Shown piece after piece: positions 47,646-59,717 of a stretch of DNA of 64,000 bases. How positions within the stretch are numbered: position 1 is the first letter of the stretch; every line of letters begins with the position of its first letter. A program made the position numbers and the translations under genes. The notes below the pieces were generated by a model. The model ran no database searches, was not told where the DNA came from, and was given only the letters and a program-made list of their open reading frames with translations. This DNA comes from Diphasiastrum complanatum (Eukaryota > Streptophyta > Lycopodiopsida > Lycopodiales > Lycopodiaceae), in contig CM055107.1 of assembly GCA_029204225.1 (NCBI GenBank), forward strand, positions 1 through 64,000, written 5' to 3'.

Positions 47646-48770
47646 TGATGTAAAATAGTATGGATTCAAGCTCAACTCATTGCAAATTACTAAATGCTTT
47701 CATGTTAGAAATACAATCATGACTACCCCTCATGCAAAATATTCAGCATGTATTCAAGTATTATACTATGCATACCCCTTGACGCATATGCTACTATGTT
47801 CACAATTCTAAGAGTCGGTTGGGTACTAATGAACCGAAAACACTCAGAATTGTTCTTAAGCATTATTTGCGTCTTTCAATCTAATACTACTTTAATTTGC
47901 TTGATTTGAAACTGAAAAAGCCATAATCAGATTGGCATAACAAAAATTAGGGTTTCTATGTTGGAAAGAATAATAGTGATCGACTTATATGCAATGTCTG
48001 AACTATAAGAAAGAACCATATACTTGTAGAACATAAAAGTAAGTGGTTTCTACACTTGATTATAAGTAAGATAGGTTGTTGGTGGGTCTGGAAAGCATGG
48101 ATATGATCATAGTATTCCACGCTCGTACATGACAAACTTGACAATGTTACAGTTTAGGATGGTATGAATTTACCATGATACCAACGAGGACGACCACATC
48201 CTACTTGTTACAAAAAGACATGGTACTGGACTATAGTAATGTCATAGTGGTTTGTAGGATTGTGCATCTGTTTAGTTTGAATCGGTGTTGGGTTTGGTAA
48301 AATTTAATGGCATGGATTTGCCCAGGTTATCTTGAATGGCATGGATTTGCCCAAGGATTGTTTCATAGAGTCCATTGGCTACCAAGTTCATTATTGGTAC
48401 CAATTGATTCAATATGGCACAAATGTGCCCTGATACCAACTTCTATGACCAAACCAGACCTTTTTAGTAAATGATTATGGCTCCTTCATAGGATGTTAGA
48501 CTATTGTATTGTAATGATAGGATTACTTGTCTAAAACTGATCAGTATGGCGGATATCCTGATATGATGATACTAGGAAAGTATTACGACATGATAAGATA
48601 ATGGTAGGGAAGATTGGATTAATTATGATACATTTCAGTTTAGTTGATAGTGAAACTTGTTTCGGACATCGATAACAACTTATGTTCAACTATGACACCT
48701 GTCTTCCTCATCGACCTAACTCGTGCGATTTTGTTTTGTGTGATGCTGGCAGGTAACAACGAGTTTTTTA
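47646..48770. repeat. Repeat F scrap, then dispersed repeat H, copy 3
   Basis: 47646-47815 matches 2015-2200. 48300-48760 is related to 33400-33680 and 14931-15320. It includes a near-duplicate of GGCATGGATTTGCCCA (48311, 48340) and a reverse primer-site-like CTGATACCAAC near 48430. 47820-48300 has no recognised content. Confidence 0.45.
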
Positions 48771-49165
48771 AAACTTGCTTCACTTTATGGTACTATGTAC
48801 TATCAGTTTTTATACAGCTTTGTTTAAACCATTATACATATGGGCCATTTGTTGTAGACATCAAGCTTTTGCCCCAGCCATTTTGGGCAAAAACCATTAT
48901 CAAAGGTAGGTGTATGCTGTAAAATCGTATGGATTCAAGCTCAACTTATTGCAGATTACTAAATGTTCTCATATTAGAAGGATGATCATGACGACCTCTC
49001 AGGAAGAATCTTCAGCACATAATCAGGTATTATACTATGCATATAGATTTGACGCATATGCTACTATGTTCACAATTCTAAGAGTCACTATTGTTTGGAG
49101 GATTGGCACCCTACTGCTGCCCACCTAGTGCCAATTTTCAACCCACCATCACTTACTTTCAACTT
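48771..49165 (+). repeat. Repeat F, copy 2
   Basis: Nearly identical to 1878-2270, same orientation. Small ORFs (92 and 72 codons) are conserved only because the copies are close; no known domain. Confidence 0.65.
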
Positions 49166-51040
49166 TCTATTGTGTTTATGCTTAGATGATGGTTGTGAAA
49201 GCAAAAGGTCCTAAAAATGAACGAAACAAAAACTATTTATATCCAAAACGGGAGTACAAATCATCTGAGAAAAATTATAACAATTCTCATAAACTAGCTT
49301 ATCGATATCAAAGGGAGCAAAAAAAATACTAGTAAAATACTCTAATCTCTCAGATAGAATGTCACTAGCATTAAAAAAATCTAGAAGTTTGTTATCTGAG
49401 GACATGGAGGAACTAGCCATATTGAATCTAATATCGGTTCAACGCGACAGAATGATATCGGTAGAGGAATGAACAAGAATGCGCGCGTTGATCCGATATC
49501 GTTAGGACAAGATTGAAATTTGTCGCAAGCACAAGTCAGAAGTGGCTGATATCGATTCAGCGCACCTGAATGAATCTGAACCTTGCACTGTTTGGGAAGG
49601 CGCACGTTGATTCGCAAGATAGAAAGAAAACAATAAGACTATTGAGTTCAGAATAAAACATCACGGAATCAAAATATGACAAGTGGTGCCCATAATTATA
49701 GCCAATTCCTGTTGATCACAGCCATACATTTTTCAAAAACACAGCCTATATTTATCCACCAATCAGAGTGAGACAAATTTGTACCTACGCCAGAATACAT
49801 TAACTAGTCTATCACTAGATTCAACGAATCATCATTAGCCCTGATCCTAGAATTTGTACCCGCGCCGGAATACATTGAATATTCAATCATTAGCCTCCTC
49901 GAATAATCATTAAACAAATAATAAACAAATGATAAATGGACATCATTGAAAAACATGTACGAGGAGAATTATTACAATCTCTCGCCCTATTTAAGTACCG
50001 TAAAGAAGAGATTTTTTCTTTTGAGATAATGTTCATTCAGAACATTTTCATTAGTCGTTCATAATGTACTCCAATATAATTTTTTTGTGTATCAGCAGAT
50101 ATCGGATCAGCGCGCCTGGCAGAAGATGGTTATTCTCCATTTGGACTGCGCATGTCGAATCGCTATTGCAGATCAAAAATATTTTTGAAATTTTGGAAAC
50201 TATTGGACCCCATTATGCATGCTCAAAGATTTATTTGGTAGACTCTTCATATTGTCCAAAATTACACAGAAACTATCGAGTCAAGTTCTGATCATTCATA
50301 TTCCATCCAATATCTGTTCAGCACGCGAGAATAGCACCTTTGGTTTTCACATGTTGTATTTGCGTGTCGATTAGCTATAGGATGAAATACTGGCTATCGG
50401 ATCAGCGTGCCTTTGGAGAAGACAATAATTTTTCACTTGGACTGCGCACGTCAAATCGCTATTGTAGAAAAAAAAAAATTGAAATTTTTTTGATATTATT
50501 GGAGGGTATTTTGCATGATCAAAGCTTGATTCGATAGACTCTTCATACTGTCCAAAACTAGGGAGAATCTATCGAGTACAGCTTTGATCATTCATATTAT
50601 CTTCAAATATCGGTTCAGCGCAGGAGAATAGCCTATCTGGTTTTCACATGCAGTATATGCATGTCGATTTGCTATTGGGTGAAATAATGGCCGTTGGAAT
50701 TTTCCAAAATTATAATGATTGGATATAAAATAGATCATATATTTATAACTTAACCTTATCAATTTCAGCAATAAACTGTAGATGTGACCATACTTTAGTT
50801 GAAATTAATTCTGGTTCATTCGATATCGACTAATTATTTTCATGATAGATGGATATTTAGTTTGATTGGATTGACAAGCCTCGGAGTAATCACCATCATA
50901 ATCTGACATCCAACCCACCACGTTTGTATCATTTCGGATTTCCTCTATATCTACTGATGGACGACGCTGAAATTCTTTTGCATAAAGTTCTTACAGTTCT
51001 CTACATCCATGCGATATTGACTCAACATGTTCTTTTTCTC
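49166..51040. repeat. Tandem array with TATCGGATCAGCGCGCC-like core
   Basis: Two units of about 300 bases, 50090-50389 and 50390-50690, repeat in order: core near 50100 and 50397, a CTTGGACTGCGCA phrase, and a second core near 50308 and 50605 followed by a GCGAGAATAGC-like phrase. Further cores lie near 49434 and 49549, and one is inverted near 49487. The arrangement resembles subterminal repeats of a DNA transposon or a short satellite. 50700-51040 has no further features until the H3-like exon. Confidence 0.55.
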
Positions 51041-51042
51041 AG

Positions 51043-51125
51043 ATACTATTGTTGCGAGCCATGCCAAGAGGGTGACCATCATGCCCAAGGAATTCAACAT
51101 TGTGTTCAGGCTTCGGGACACATAA
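51043..51125 (+). pseudogene. Histone H3-like C-terminal exon
   Basis: After a pyrimidine-rich acceptor (TTCTTTTTCTCAG, AG at 51041-51042) the frame reads DTIVASHAKRVTIMPKEFN, then IVFRLRDT and TAA at 51123-51125. HAKRVTIMPK is the near-invariant H3 segment between the second and third histone-fold helices, and the stop falls two codons before the usual H3 end. The following residues differ from canonical H3 (KEFNIVFRLRDT against KDIQLARRIRG). No upstream H3 exon was found between 49.1 and 51.0 kb. It may be a decayed H3 gene or a fragment captured by a transposon. Confidence 0.7.
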
Positions 51126-51190
51126 TATGACAAATTTGCAAAATACTTTAGACCTGTTCCCTCCTCTCCTCCAAAACAAGATTCAGGTAG

Positions 51191-52071
51191 GAGAAAACAA
51201 AAGCAATCTCAACCATCCCGGCTTATTATTCATATATAAAGCAGAGTGTTTCAAAGAAGAGGAGGTCTCTTGGCCCTCCAAATAAAGCAAGGGATTTTTC
51301 CAAGCCTTCTCCTCTGGATGAGATTCTTTCTTGTAGGCATTCTCCTCCCAATTCTCCTCCTAAGTCTCCTTCATCTCCTCCTAGAACTCCATCTTTACCT
51401 TCTCCTACTAAATTTTGCTCTCCTAATAAATCTCCTCCTCCTACCCCAATAAATATTAGTTCCCCTCCTCCTGTTCTAGGAAATGATTTAGATGATTTTG
51501 TTAATGTAAATGTAGAATCAATTTTAAATGACAATTCTTTTTCTGGTTTATCTGTATTACTTCTATCACCCCCTGCACTTTCCTTTGTAAATACTCCTCA
51601 ATATGTACAGTATGACCGATTGTTAAACACGTATCTTAAAGCTTTAGGTCCTCGATACAATTTTAGGATGCCAAAGACCAATGTTGGTCTCCTCCTAGAT
51701 ACAAGTGAATTAGAAAGTAGGGATAAAATGCTAGCTGACAATGTAGGAGGTGGGGCCATTCAGTTTTGGATGAAGTTTTTTCAAACCCCATTGTTTTTAG
51801 ATGTAGCATTGTTTCCCCTTCAATTCATGGCTGCATTTGATTTTCCTGATTTCAAAGTTTGCACGATGATATACTCCAATACGTCAGACTGGGGACTCCA
51901 ATTCTCATGTTGCCATACATAACAAAGTAAGTGTCTTTTTTTTTCAGCTTTCATTACGTTGAATTTTTCAAATGAATTTTGATTTCACATTGATTCTCAT
52001 AAATTTATTGTATTCTGATTGCAGTGATCATTGGAGCTTATATGTGTTGTCCTTATATGTCAATGATGAGG
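51191..52071 (+). pseudogene. Ulp1-like (C48) cysteine protease fragment with Pro/Ser-rich N-terminal region
   Basis: A frame open from 51191 to TAA at 51920-51922, without a clear ATG before 51668, encodes a Ser/Pro-rich region (SPPNSPPKSPSSPPRTPSLP) and then QYDRLLNTYLKALGP and MLADNVGGGAIQFWMKFF, like the start of a Ulp1 catalytic domain. After a probable intron ending in TTGCAG (52024), 52025-52071 reads DHWSLYVLSLYVNDE, matching the H-W-x-L-x-V motif that carries the catalytic His of C48 proteases; donor GAGG|GTATGT. The Asp and Cys of the triad are not found downstream, where copia sequence begins at about 52286. Ulp1 domains often occur in plant Mutator-like and CACTA elements, so capture is likely. 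Confidence 0.55.
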
Positions 52072-52285
52072 GTATGTGTATTCCAGTTTGTTTAAAGATA
52101 AACTCTATTACACACACACACAAAAAAAAAAAAATTGCCAGGAGCCATATCCAGAAAATACTGGAATTCCTTCCAGTACCAAATGCAAAAGCATATACAA
52201 AGCTAAAAATTGTTGATACAGAGGTAAAAATTTAAGCACATCATCAAAGCAACTTGATCCATCTATCAAAGAAGTCATGAAAGTG

Positions 52286-52862
52286 CTAGAAGTGGATGAG
52301 ATAGTGCTTGACATAATATCCAATATCAATCAACTGGCTTACACTCAACAATTTTTTGGACATTGAAGGAAGATACAAGACATTTTGAGGCTTTGCTCTC
52401 CTTCTTGATTCAAGCCAAATAGGAATAGTTCCTATCCCATGAATATCACATTTAGCACCATTTGCAACAAGAATAGAATTTTTAGAACATGATGAAAATG
52501 GAGAGAAATACTCCCTTTGCCTTGTGATATGTGAGCTCACCCCACTATCAATCCACCAAGAATCTTCCTCCATAGAAATCGATAATGCTCCCATGCATTC
52601 CATGAGTGACTCCTCCTCATTAGCCATCTCCCTCTTGATTTTTGAAGTTCCCTTGCCTTCTTTCTTTCTTCCATCCTTTTCCATCTTGTAGCACTTCAAG
52701 ACCAAATGCCTCTTCTTGCCACAATAATTGCATTTGAATCTCTTACTTGCCTCCAATAGGTTGCCTCCTATTGATGCCATAATGAGGAAGTACTAGCATA
52801 CAAACTATGATATTTCACACAAATCTTGCTTTTTGATGATCTACTTTCAAGCGTGCATGGAT
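52286..52862 (-). pseudogene. Ty1/copia gag-protease fragment with internally deleted gag
   Basis: Minus-strand ORF 52780-52286. It starts MASIGGNLLEA, a usual copia gag start, and moves at once to a zinc knuckle CNYCGKKRHLVLKC (C-x2-C-x4-H-x4-C), then a Lys-rich linker, the protease motif WWIDSGVSSHIT and VLYLPSMSKKLLSVSQL of the gag-pre-integrase region. About 200 residues of gag expected between the start and the knuckle are missing, yet the frame stays open. Integrase and reverse transcriptase are absent. A degenerate primer site and LTR lie just upstream (minus sense). Confidence 0.85.
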
Positions 52863-52865
52863 CTA

Positions 52866-54716
52866 CTTGATACCATGTCAAAAAAGGAGTTTGGAGGACC
52901 TTGAATAGATCATCCACAACCTACATACATGAGAGGTTACACTCCAAATTACTTTGGATAAACTCAGGTGTGATGAGCTATCAAACACAAATCGAATCCA
53001 GGCAAGAGCTCTTGTACACAAAAGGCAATCATCATCCAAAGTCAAGCAGGTTTCATGCATATCCTTGAAAAAACTAAGTGAATCTCATTATGGAAGAGCC
53101 AAACAAGCACTTAGCTCTAAACTAGAGAGAGAAAGTAACCAAGCTCTTAGGTAGAGAGACAATAGACCAAAAGTTTGCAAGACAAAAACTTGATTAACTC
53201 TTAGAATTCATATGTAAAAAGAAACTCCACATCCATATAGTGGTAGCTCGATCTCCTACTCAATAAGGCATGTAGTCACCTCTAAATATGATTTGCACCT
53301 CATATTGTGATTAGACCTCAAAATTGAATGTGATGAGGTTTTTGGCCTATGGTGCACAACTTGCCAATTTGCACTTTTACACTTTATGACCATGTGTCAA
53401 CAATTCTTAGGTCTCAAGATGGATGTCGATTTGCCTATCCTAGACATGCATTTTGATTTGTACAAGTCATGGGTGGATTGAGGCCCACCTCATGATGACA
53501 CTAGGCATGCTTCTACATGACTAGCTTTTGTCTAGTTTCACATTGCTTTGAAAAACAAGCTATTCTAAACCATAAATTGGTTGATGCAAATAGGCCTACT
53601 ACTCACACGTGGGAACATGCTCCACACTACACATGTACATCAAAATTTAAAATGATCAAGCTAAATTTTGCATAATTTTCACAACACAAAGTTTTATCAA
53701 GATTCACAAAGGTCTTGGTCACTATCTATTGCACTCTCCTTACCCATGTCAATAATGATTGGAAAAATTGTCTTGCCTAATTCACCAAGAATAAAGCTCT
53801 CATGTTTGAGCTAAAAATGAACTTTCTTAGATCCAAACACTACTTTTGGACTCAATTCACTCTCTCCTTGAGAGTTGGTAAGGATCAAAAGAGATTTCAA
53901 GCTAAACTACTTGACAATTTTTACTCTATTGACAACACTTGAGAAAATCAATGACTTTTTGGCATCTACACAAAGTATATTGTACTTCTTGGCCCTCCCT
54001 AAGTTCTTTTCTAGAATTTGCCTCACTTGCAACTAGCTTGATGTTCACAAAGACACAAGTAGCAAGATCTAATTGTTCTTGATTCAAAAGAACACTTTAG
54101 AAGGATTCTACAAAGTATGACTCAAGAAAATTGAATAGATTTGATTCTAGAAGTTTCACAAAGAACCTCACTTGATTTGATCAGCTCAAGTCTAGCCTTA
54201 CTAAGGAATTCTAGTCTCAAACCTGTCACTCTTTCACAAAGATTGACTGAAGATATAATGAGTATGCATCAAATTCCTGTCAAATCTCATCAAAAACCAA
54301 CTCACACTCGATGGAAAAAATTTGATTCTATAAGCTCACAAAGACTTGACTTGATTTAATGACTCAAAATAGACTTTCAGCCTTCCAAAAGATTTATTGG
54401 CTATTAATTGGATTTAATGACACAAAGTCAAATCTCAATAATGGCAAATGACCTTTGATGCTTTCTCTTTGATTTGCATCAAAAATCTCATCAAGATGAT
54501 GTGTAGTAAAATTATGAGGATCCCATCAATAATGGAATATTAAATGCAGGTACAACGGCTCCCCACGTGTGAAAAGTACACTTGCAGCCCACTATCACAC
54601 CTATAGGCCTCAAACAATCACTTGGGTTTAGGCTTGCCCTCTCAAAACTAGCTCTTTGGCATCAAACTTGCTAAATTGGGATTGAGTTTTGATCAACAAT
54701 TAAACTCTTGTACTTG
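52866..54716 (-). mobile_element. Copia LTR-like region with degenerate primer site
   Basis: Minus-strand TGGTATCAAG (52875-52866) resembles a methionine-tRNA primer site and follows a TGACA-ended sequence starting at 52876 in plus coordinates. It is placed as expected for the element at 52286-52862. The LTR's far end is unknown; no ORF over 75 codons occurs up to 54716, and none is recognised. Confidence 0.4.
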
Positions 54717-54728
54717 GCTCTGATACCA
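54717..54728 (-). other. Primer binding site (initiator Met tRNA), minus strand
   Basis: Minus-strand TGGTATCAGAGC. The sequence beyond it (54729 onward) starts TGTTGAAAG in plus sense, i.e. an LTR ending CTTTCAACA. Marks a second minus-strand copia element. Confidence 0.8.
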
Positions 54729-55390
54729 TGTTGAAAGTACAATGTTTAGGACCCTAAATGGATTTACAAAAGATCCTCAAGAGTGATTGGTTACTTGGTT
54801 AATCAATCTATTGCAAAACTAGCACTTGAATCTTGATTTGGCAATTTTGATCTAAACAAACAAGAACAATCAATTATTAATCAAAACACTATAGAACGAC
54901 CACGCATGTGAACTATGGACTGTAGCACGACCTAATAATAGAGAATCAACTTCACTAAGGGTAGATTGCATTCACATCAAAAAATTCCAACACAAAAATG
55001 CTGTAAAAGCTCCAAAATTTCAATTGCTCCAATATTATGACCTCCCTCTCATTGATTGATTGATTTGCAAATACAAAGAGAATGATATCCAAGGCTGGCT
55101 GAGCAGGTATACCTATCTATCGTAGTTAGATCAACACCAACTTTCTTGATTTTTGGAGGTAGCTCCTAAATTCTAGGAAACTTGACCAAAATTCCTATCT
55201 AATTTCTAAGATTTGGATCTAACCTACCTAGGCTATTTTTCACACGTGTGATCAGCCTCCATACGTGTGGGACCCACCTACGTACAATTTTACAAGGTTT
55301 AATCAAGTAAAATTTGTCAATTTTGACAATTTTTCACCAAAAGCACCTCTTGATGAGGAATGCATTTTCTAGATACATGGTATCCAAGAA
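54729..55390 (-). mobile_element. Copia LTR-like sequence, minus orientation (outer end uncertain)
   Basis: Lies immediately next to the primer site. The first 40 bases resemble those at 52876 (shared GGACC...AAT phrases), so the two LTRs may belong to one family. The outer end is not determined; GATACATGGTATCC near 55375 marks a possible limit. Confidence 0.45.
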
Positions 55391-56568
55391 CCATCAAAGT
55401 CTTTTTCATTACAACCAGAACCTGTGACAATATTACTTCATGGTCTATGGCTAATAGAAGCCATCAGAAACCTAAAAGAGGATGAATATAGAGTTTGAAA
55501 CTAAAAGTGGACAAATCAGTAACAAAATAAAATCAATTTTTAATAAATGATGATCGTCTTTCGTAAACCACATACATTAGCTTAACTAGGGTTAGCTCAA
55601 AATAGACTTATGTTAACCACGAGTGTTAAGACTTGAGCACTCGAGAAACTTGCGTGCAGCAGGTAGGGGTCCAATCACAAGTCAAGCTGCCCGACGGGAG
55701 CTTTGGATTGTACAAAAATCTGACCGAAAAGCTCCAAAAATTTTTGAATAGTGAACAATGTTACAATATTTCACAGGTGTGAATACACAATTGGGCCATG
55801 TGTATGTTGAATAGTTGAAAAGTCAAAACAATATCTTGACAAAAGGCCCTTTTGGCACTCGAACTACCTCTTATGGTAGCAATGGTAGAGATAGTGTGAT
55901 GGCAGTTGGTAGATGTAGAAATGGTTACCATGTCGTGCATGCATTGACAAGACACAATAGTAGATTTGGTTTGTGGATGGCTTGAAGGAACACTGGTAGT
56001 CAAAAGATGAGAGGCCTGGATGAATCCTAATATACAAATCACAACATTACATCTACTCCTATAACTTTCATCACAAAGCATATACTTTCGCCTCAACATA
56101 TCCATCAAGTACATTGCTAGAACAGTTCAATTGTTTGTTTACATGCAAGCTTCAAAAGCTCTTTAACAATTTTACATGGAAAGGGAATTTGAATCTAGTG
56201 GCATGGAACAAATGTACCAATCCCATTTCCTTAAGAGTCACTAGCATACGAGACATTTATACTCGATCTATACAACTCCCATCCCATAGGAATATGTAAG
56301 TTAACTAGCTCAAGTGAGCTTTAGATGAAATCACATCAAGATAGCCTATTAGACCTATTGAGTGATTCTCAAGAGTTGGAGGGTAGTAAATCAAACACTT
56401 CGAGGTCTACTAAGGGAAAATGAGTCTTCATGTCTCAGTAGGTTGTAGGAAGGTTAAAATGTAATCACAACGCCCGTAGATTTACCTTTAACCCATAAGC
56501 AGATTATGAATTTATAGGCACACAATATTTGACATTCCCATGTACTGAACTCTAATTGTACACCTTGA

Positions 56569-56653
56569 GGAGAAGAGGAATGCTGCATTAAAAGAGACAT
56601 TTTCAAAAGTGAAAAGATTTGCAAGGTTTTCATTTAGTCGCACTCACACTCGG
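56569..56653 (+). CDS. Candidate exon
   Basis: Frame reads EEKRNAALKETFSKVKRFAR, then FSFSRTHTR, ending at a strong donor CGG|GTAAGC (GT at 56654). The upstream acceptor is weak. Charged helix-like composition. Family unknown. Could be chance. Confidence 0.25.
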
Positions 56654-57209
56654 GTAAGCAACGTTTTAAGCCACATCAAGAGATATTGAACCAAGTCAAA
56701 TAAAGTATGCTCCACAAATTGCAAGGTAACATGCGTCATGTCCATTGATCAATCTTTCCTACTAAGTGCTTTGAGGCACAACACATTATTTTTAAACACA
56801 AATCGGGAAAAACAAGACCCCCAATCATGGAAATTAAAATACAAAAAAGTTGGGCATATTTTTTTTCATAGCTGCAATGTTCCATTGGAAAACATTACAT
56901 CAAGACTTGCTACAAACGAAACATGCACTCAAGTTCTTCATCTGCAACACTCTTCCAGTTTAAACCAACAGAAGAAAACAACTTGCACCTTTTTTAGGCT
57001 GTCATGCTGAATCATCCAAATATTGGTATAAAAGACTAGGACTGCAAAATCAGCTTAGTTTAATTCAACCTTATTTTGCTACTAAGTAACATGTTTGTAC
57101 AATATTGTCCAAAAATCATTCGCAACACTTGGCATTGCATTCCTTTTTAGATCATGGAAAGCAAGGAAAAACATTTTATTTTGTCAGTTATTTTTTTTTA
57201 ATGCTTATC

Positions 57210-57367
57210 AGATGTACAATGCTGCATTCAGAAAATTAACTGGAAATGGCATTAATGTACAACCAAGTATAGGAGCAACATATCTAGAAAGATCAACAGG
57301 AGGAACAAAATCAACTTCTATTGATATGATCACTTTTGTGGTCCAGCAATGCAACAACTCATATTAG
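57210..57367 (+). CDS. Candidate terminal exon
   Basis: A long T-rich tract and acceptor (TTTTTTTTAATGCTTATCAG) precede a 52-codon open frame that begins MYNAAFRKLTGNGINVQPS, contains GATYLERSTGGTKSTSIDMI and ends NNSY-TAG. Codon use looks coding-like against an AT-rich background. No homologue recognised. Confidence 0.3.
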
Positions 57368-58218
57368 AAAGCCAGGTTTACTTCTTTTTTTATAATAAGA
57401 TGCTTTCAAAGTGTAGTTATATGGTTTAAGGGAGTGCTTGTGTAGAAAGACCATGCAAAACTTGTGGACACCAGTATTATTTTTTAGTAGAAGCCAAGAA
57501 ATCTGGTTTCGTAGCTATGCTCATTTGTAATATATTTGATATTCATGAAAGTTAAGAAAGTTCACTTGTATGGAAAGATGATGACTTCTGTAAATATAGA
57601 CTGGAATTTTGACTAGTATCAGTTTCGAGCACAAGGTCACAAATTTCCAGTTTAGAATGTACAATTGAATATCTTTTATTTCCATACAAATTTTTTTCTT
57701 AAATTTGTGATGAGCACTATCGCCAATCAAATTTGTATACGTAACCCGAGCTAGTGCATGAACTATTCCCCCCTCATGACTCTAAACGAGTGTGCAACAA
57801 GTTCCTACCCCTTCTTTACTTGGTCCAAATGATTGACAAACAACATTCATCTAGAGACTAGAAGCAGATTGTCTACTTTCTTGATAGATTCTAGGCTTTG
57901 TCACTTAGGAACATCAATCACACTCGAGTAACACTACCTAAACAAATTTGCATTGGTTCCAATTTAGAGGACATTATGTAAGAATGGTAGTCATATGTGC
58001 AATACTTGTAGTTTTTTCAAGGATTGCTCATCTACTAAAAGAGTGATTGCATAAAATGTTTTCAAGATCTTATCCACTAGTGATATGTGGAGTTCCATCC
58101 AGAATAGAACCTACACAAGAAAGGAGCCATGCAATCTCCAACCTTACAAAGTCCACCCACAAAGAGACAAACCATCAACTTCGTCATAGCAACGCCACAA
58201 TACACAATTTTCTATCAA

Positions 58219-58223
58219 TATTG
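58219..58223. repeat. Target-site duplication, left copy
   Basis: TATTG, identical to 63730-63734, bounding the copia element. Confidence 0.9.
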
Positions 58224-58479
58224 AGTTAAGATAGCAATGATTGACTTATACAGTGCTTTCTTATTTCGACGGCACCACGTGCGCTCAGTTCTAGAACTAT
58301 CGGGCCGTCTTTTTTTTTACAAGCCCTTTGAGTGCTTTTAAGCAACTTTATCTTTGTACTTGCTTATCAATTGAACATACAGTTTGTGGAGAGCAATTTT
58401 GTTGTCTTGTCTTATTGCACTTGACATTGTATTGTGGTGATTGATCCAGTCGGGTATTTTTTAAAGTGTTTTCTTAACT
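58224..58479 (+). mobile_element. Copia 5' LTR, 256 bp
   Basis: Begins AGTTAAG and ends CTTAACT, a perfect 7-base terminal inverted repeat, instead of the usual TG...CA. The boundary is fixed on one side by the TATTG target duplication and on the other by the primer site at 58480. Confidence 0.9.
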
Positions 58480-58490
58480 TGGTATCAGAG
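58480..58490 (+). other. Primer binding site (initiator Met tRNA)
   Basis: TGGTATCAGAG immediately after the 5' LTR with no spacer. Differs from the other sites in the window by T instead of C after GAG. Confidence 0.88.
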
Positions 58491-59717
58491 TCGGTGGTGG
58501 CTACAATCATCGGACAAGAACAGAGAGCTACAAATTCACGATGGTTTGTTGGCTAGGAAGCACAAAACCGAGTCTGTGGAGATTTGTGTAATGGCCCAAA
58601 ACTGTAAAAAGGATTCAGAGATAGGGAATTGCCGGCTGAATCAGAAGGCAAGCAAAGATTGAAGCTAAAAATTCTTTTGGAGGGTTGCTTGGCATTTGTG
58701 ATTGGTTGAATCCAATCGAACACCATTTGAAGAGTGGTTTGGTGTAGAAGATTGCTTGTTGTAGGACAACCTCAGATGGATAGGTAGCTTATCAAAGCCC
58801 AAATTATCTTCTTCCTTGACAGCTAGGGTTTTAAGTCAGGAAAACACATTTCTCTCTCAATACAAAACCTTTTTTGAAGTTGTAAAGAGCTAGAGGTGGG
58901 TGCCCTAGCAGCGCGACCTGCCTATAAGAAGTCGTGGGCGGCCGTGAGCTCTGAAAAATATTGGACAAGTTTGAATCTGCATCCATTGCAAAACCTTAGC
59001 AGGAACTCGTGATGGAGAGGAAGAGAGACGTGGAGGACTCTCGGGATAGTCGGGCACACTGAATAAGGCCAGGAACTCCGTGTTTTGAAGTATATAGCGG
59101 TTGGAGGACAGACCTTCAATGCACACAAATGCGCAAGATCGTTGGATGGAGGCCCATCACAATCGACGGACATGATTGGAAGTTCGGAAGGCTATACCAG
59201 TTGTCAGATTGAAACTAATTGTGGAGATGGGCTTTGAAAGGGCCCTGAAGAATTGAAAGGGAAAATAGGCCTTTTTTTATTAAAAAATTTTCAAACTGAA
59301 AAAATTGTTGAGTCTTAAGTTTTTGAAGGGTGAAGTTTCTTCACACTGAAGAAATAGTTCAAAAAAACTCAAAGTGCCCTTATTTTCACCTCCCTTAGCC
59401 TATTTTGGCCAAACGAAAGGCTATAGCCTCCAAACGAAGGGCACCCTGACTGTATTTGCCAAAATAGAATGTTTGCTACAGAGACAGTGTTCGAAGCACA
59501 CCAAAAGTGATTTTACCATTCCACTGGGAATGTAGATGGGAGTTGGTGACAAGAAGCATTTCGGAAAGCGACGCCAATTTGGCTTTCAATTTGACGAAAG
59601 AGCCATGGGTGGCCTGGTAAGCCAAAAATTGCAGGTCATTATTTTTTATTTCGGACATCACGGTGGGCTTCGGCATACACTTTTTAGCCTACGGATGAAA
59701 TTTCAAGCATTTTGGAA
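58491..59717 (+). other. Copia leader
   Basis: About 1.2 kb between the primer site and gag. ORFs on both strands are short and without known domains. The length is large for a copia leader, so it may include a secondary insertion. Confidence 0.5.

Larger units (their letters stand above)
55391..58218. other. Possible host gene region, mostly non-coding
   Basis: No repeat copy of this stretch exists in the window. ORFs such as 55761-56114 (minus, 117 codons) have no recognised domain. Two exon-like pieces on the plus strand are annotated separately (56569-56653 and 57210-57367). The remainder shows nothing I can support. Confidence 0.35.

Noticed and set aside
48420-48445. Minus-strand primer binding site (CTGATACCAAC)
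   Set aside because: Only part of the site matches and no LTR boundary lies next to it.
55761-56114. 117-codon minus-strand ORF, His/Thr/Ser rich
   Set aside because: No domain or start context; adjacent plus-strand exon-like signals are more plausible.
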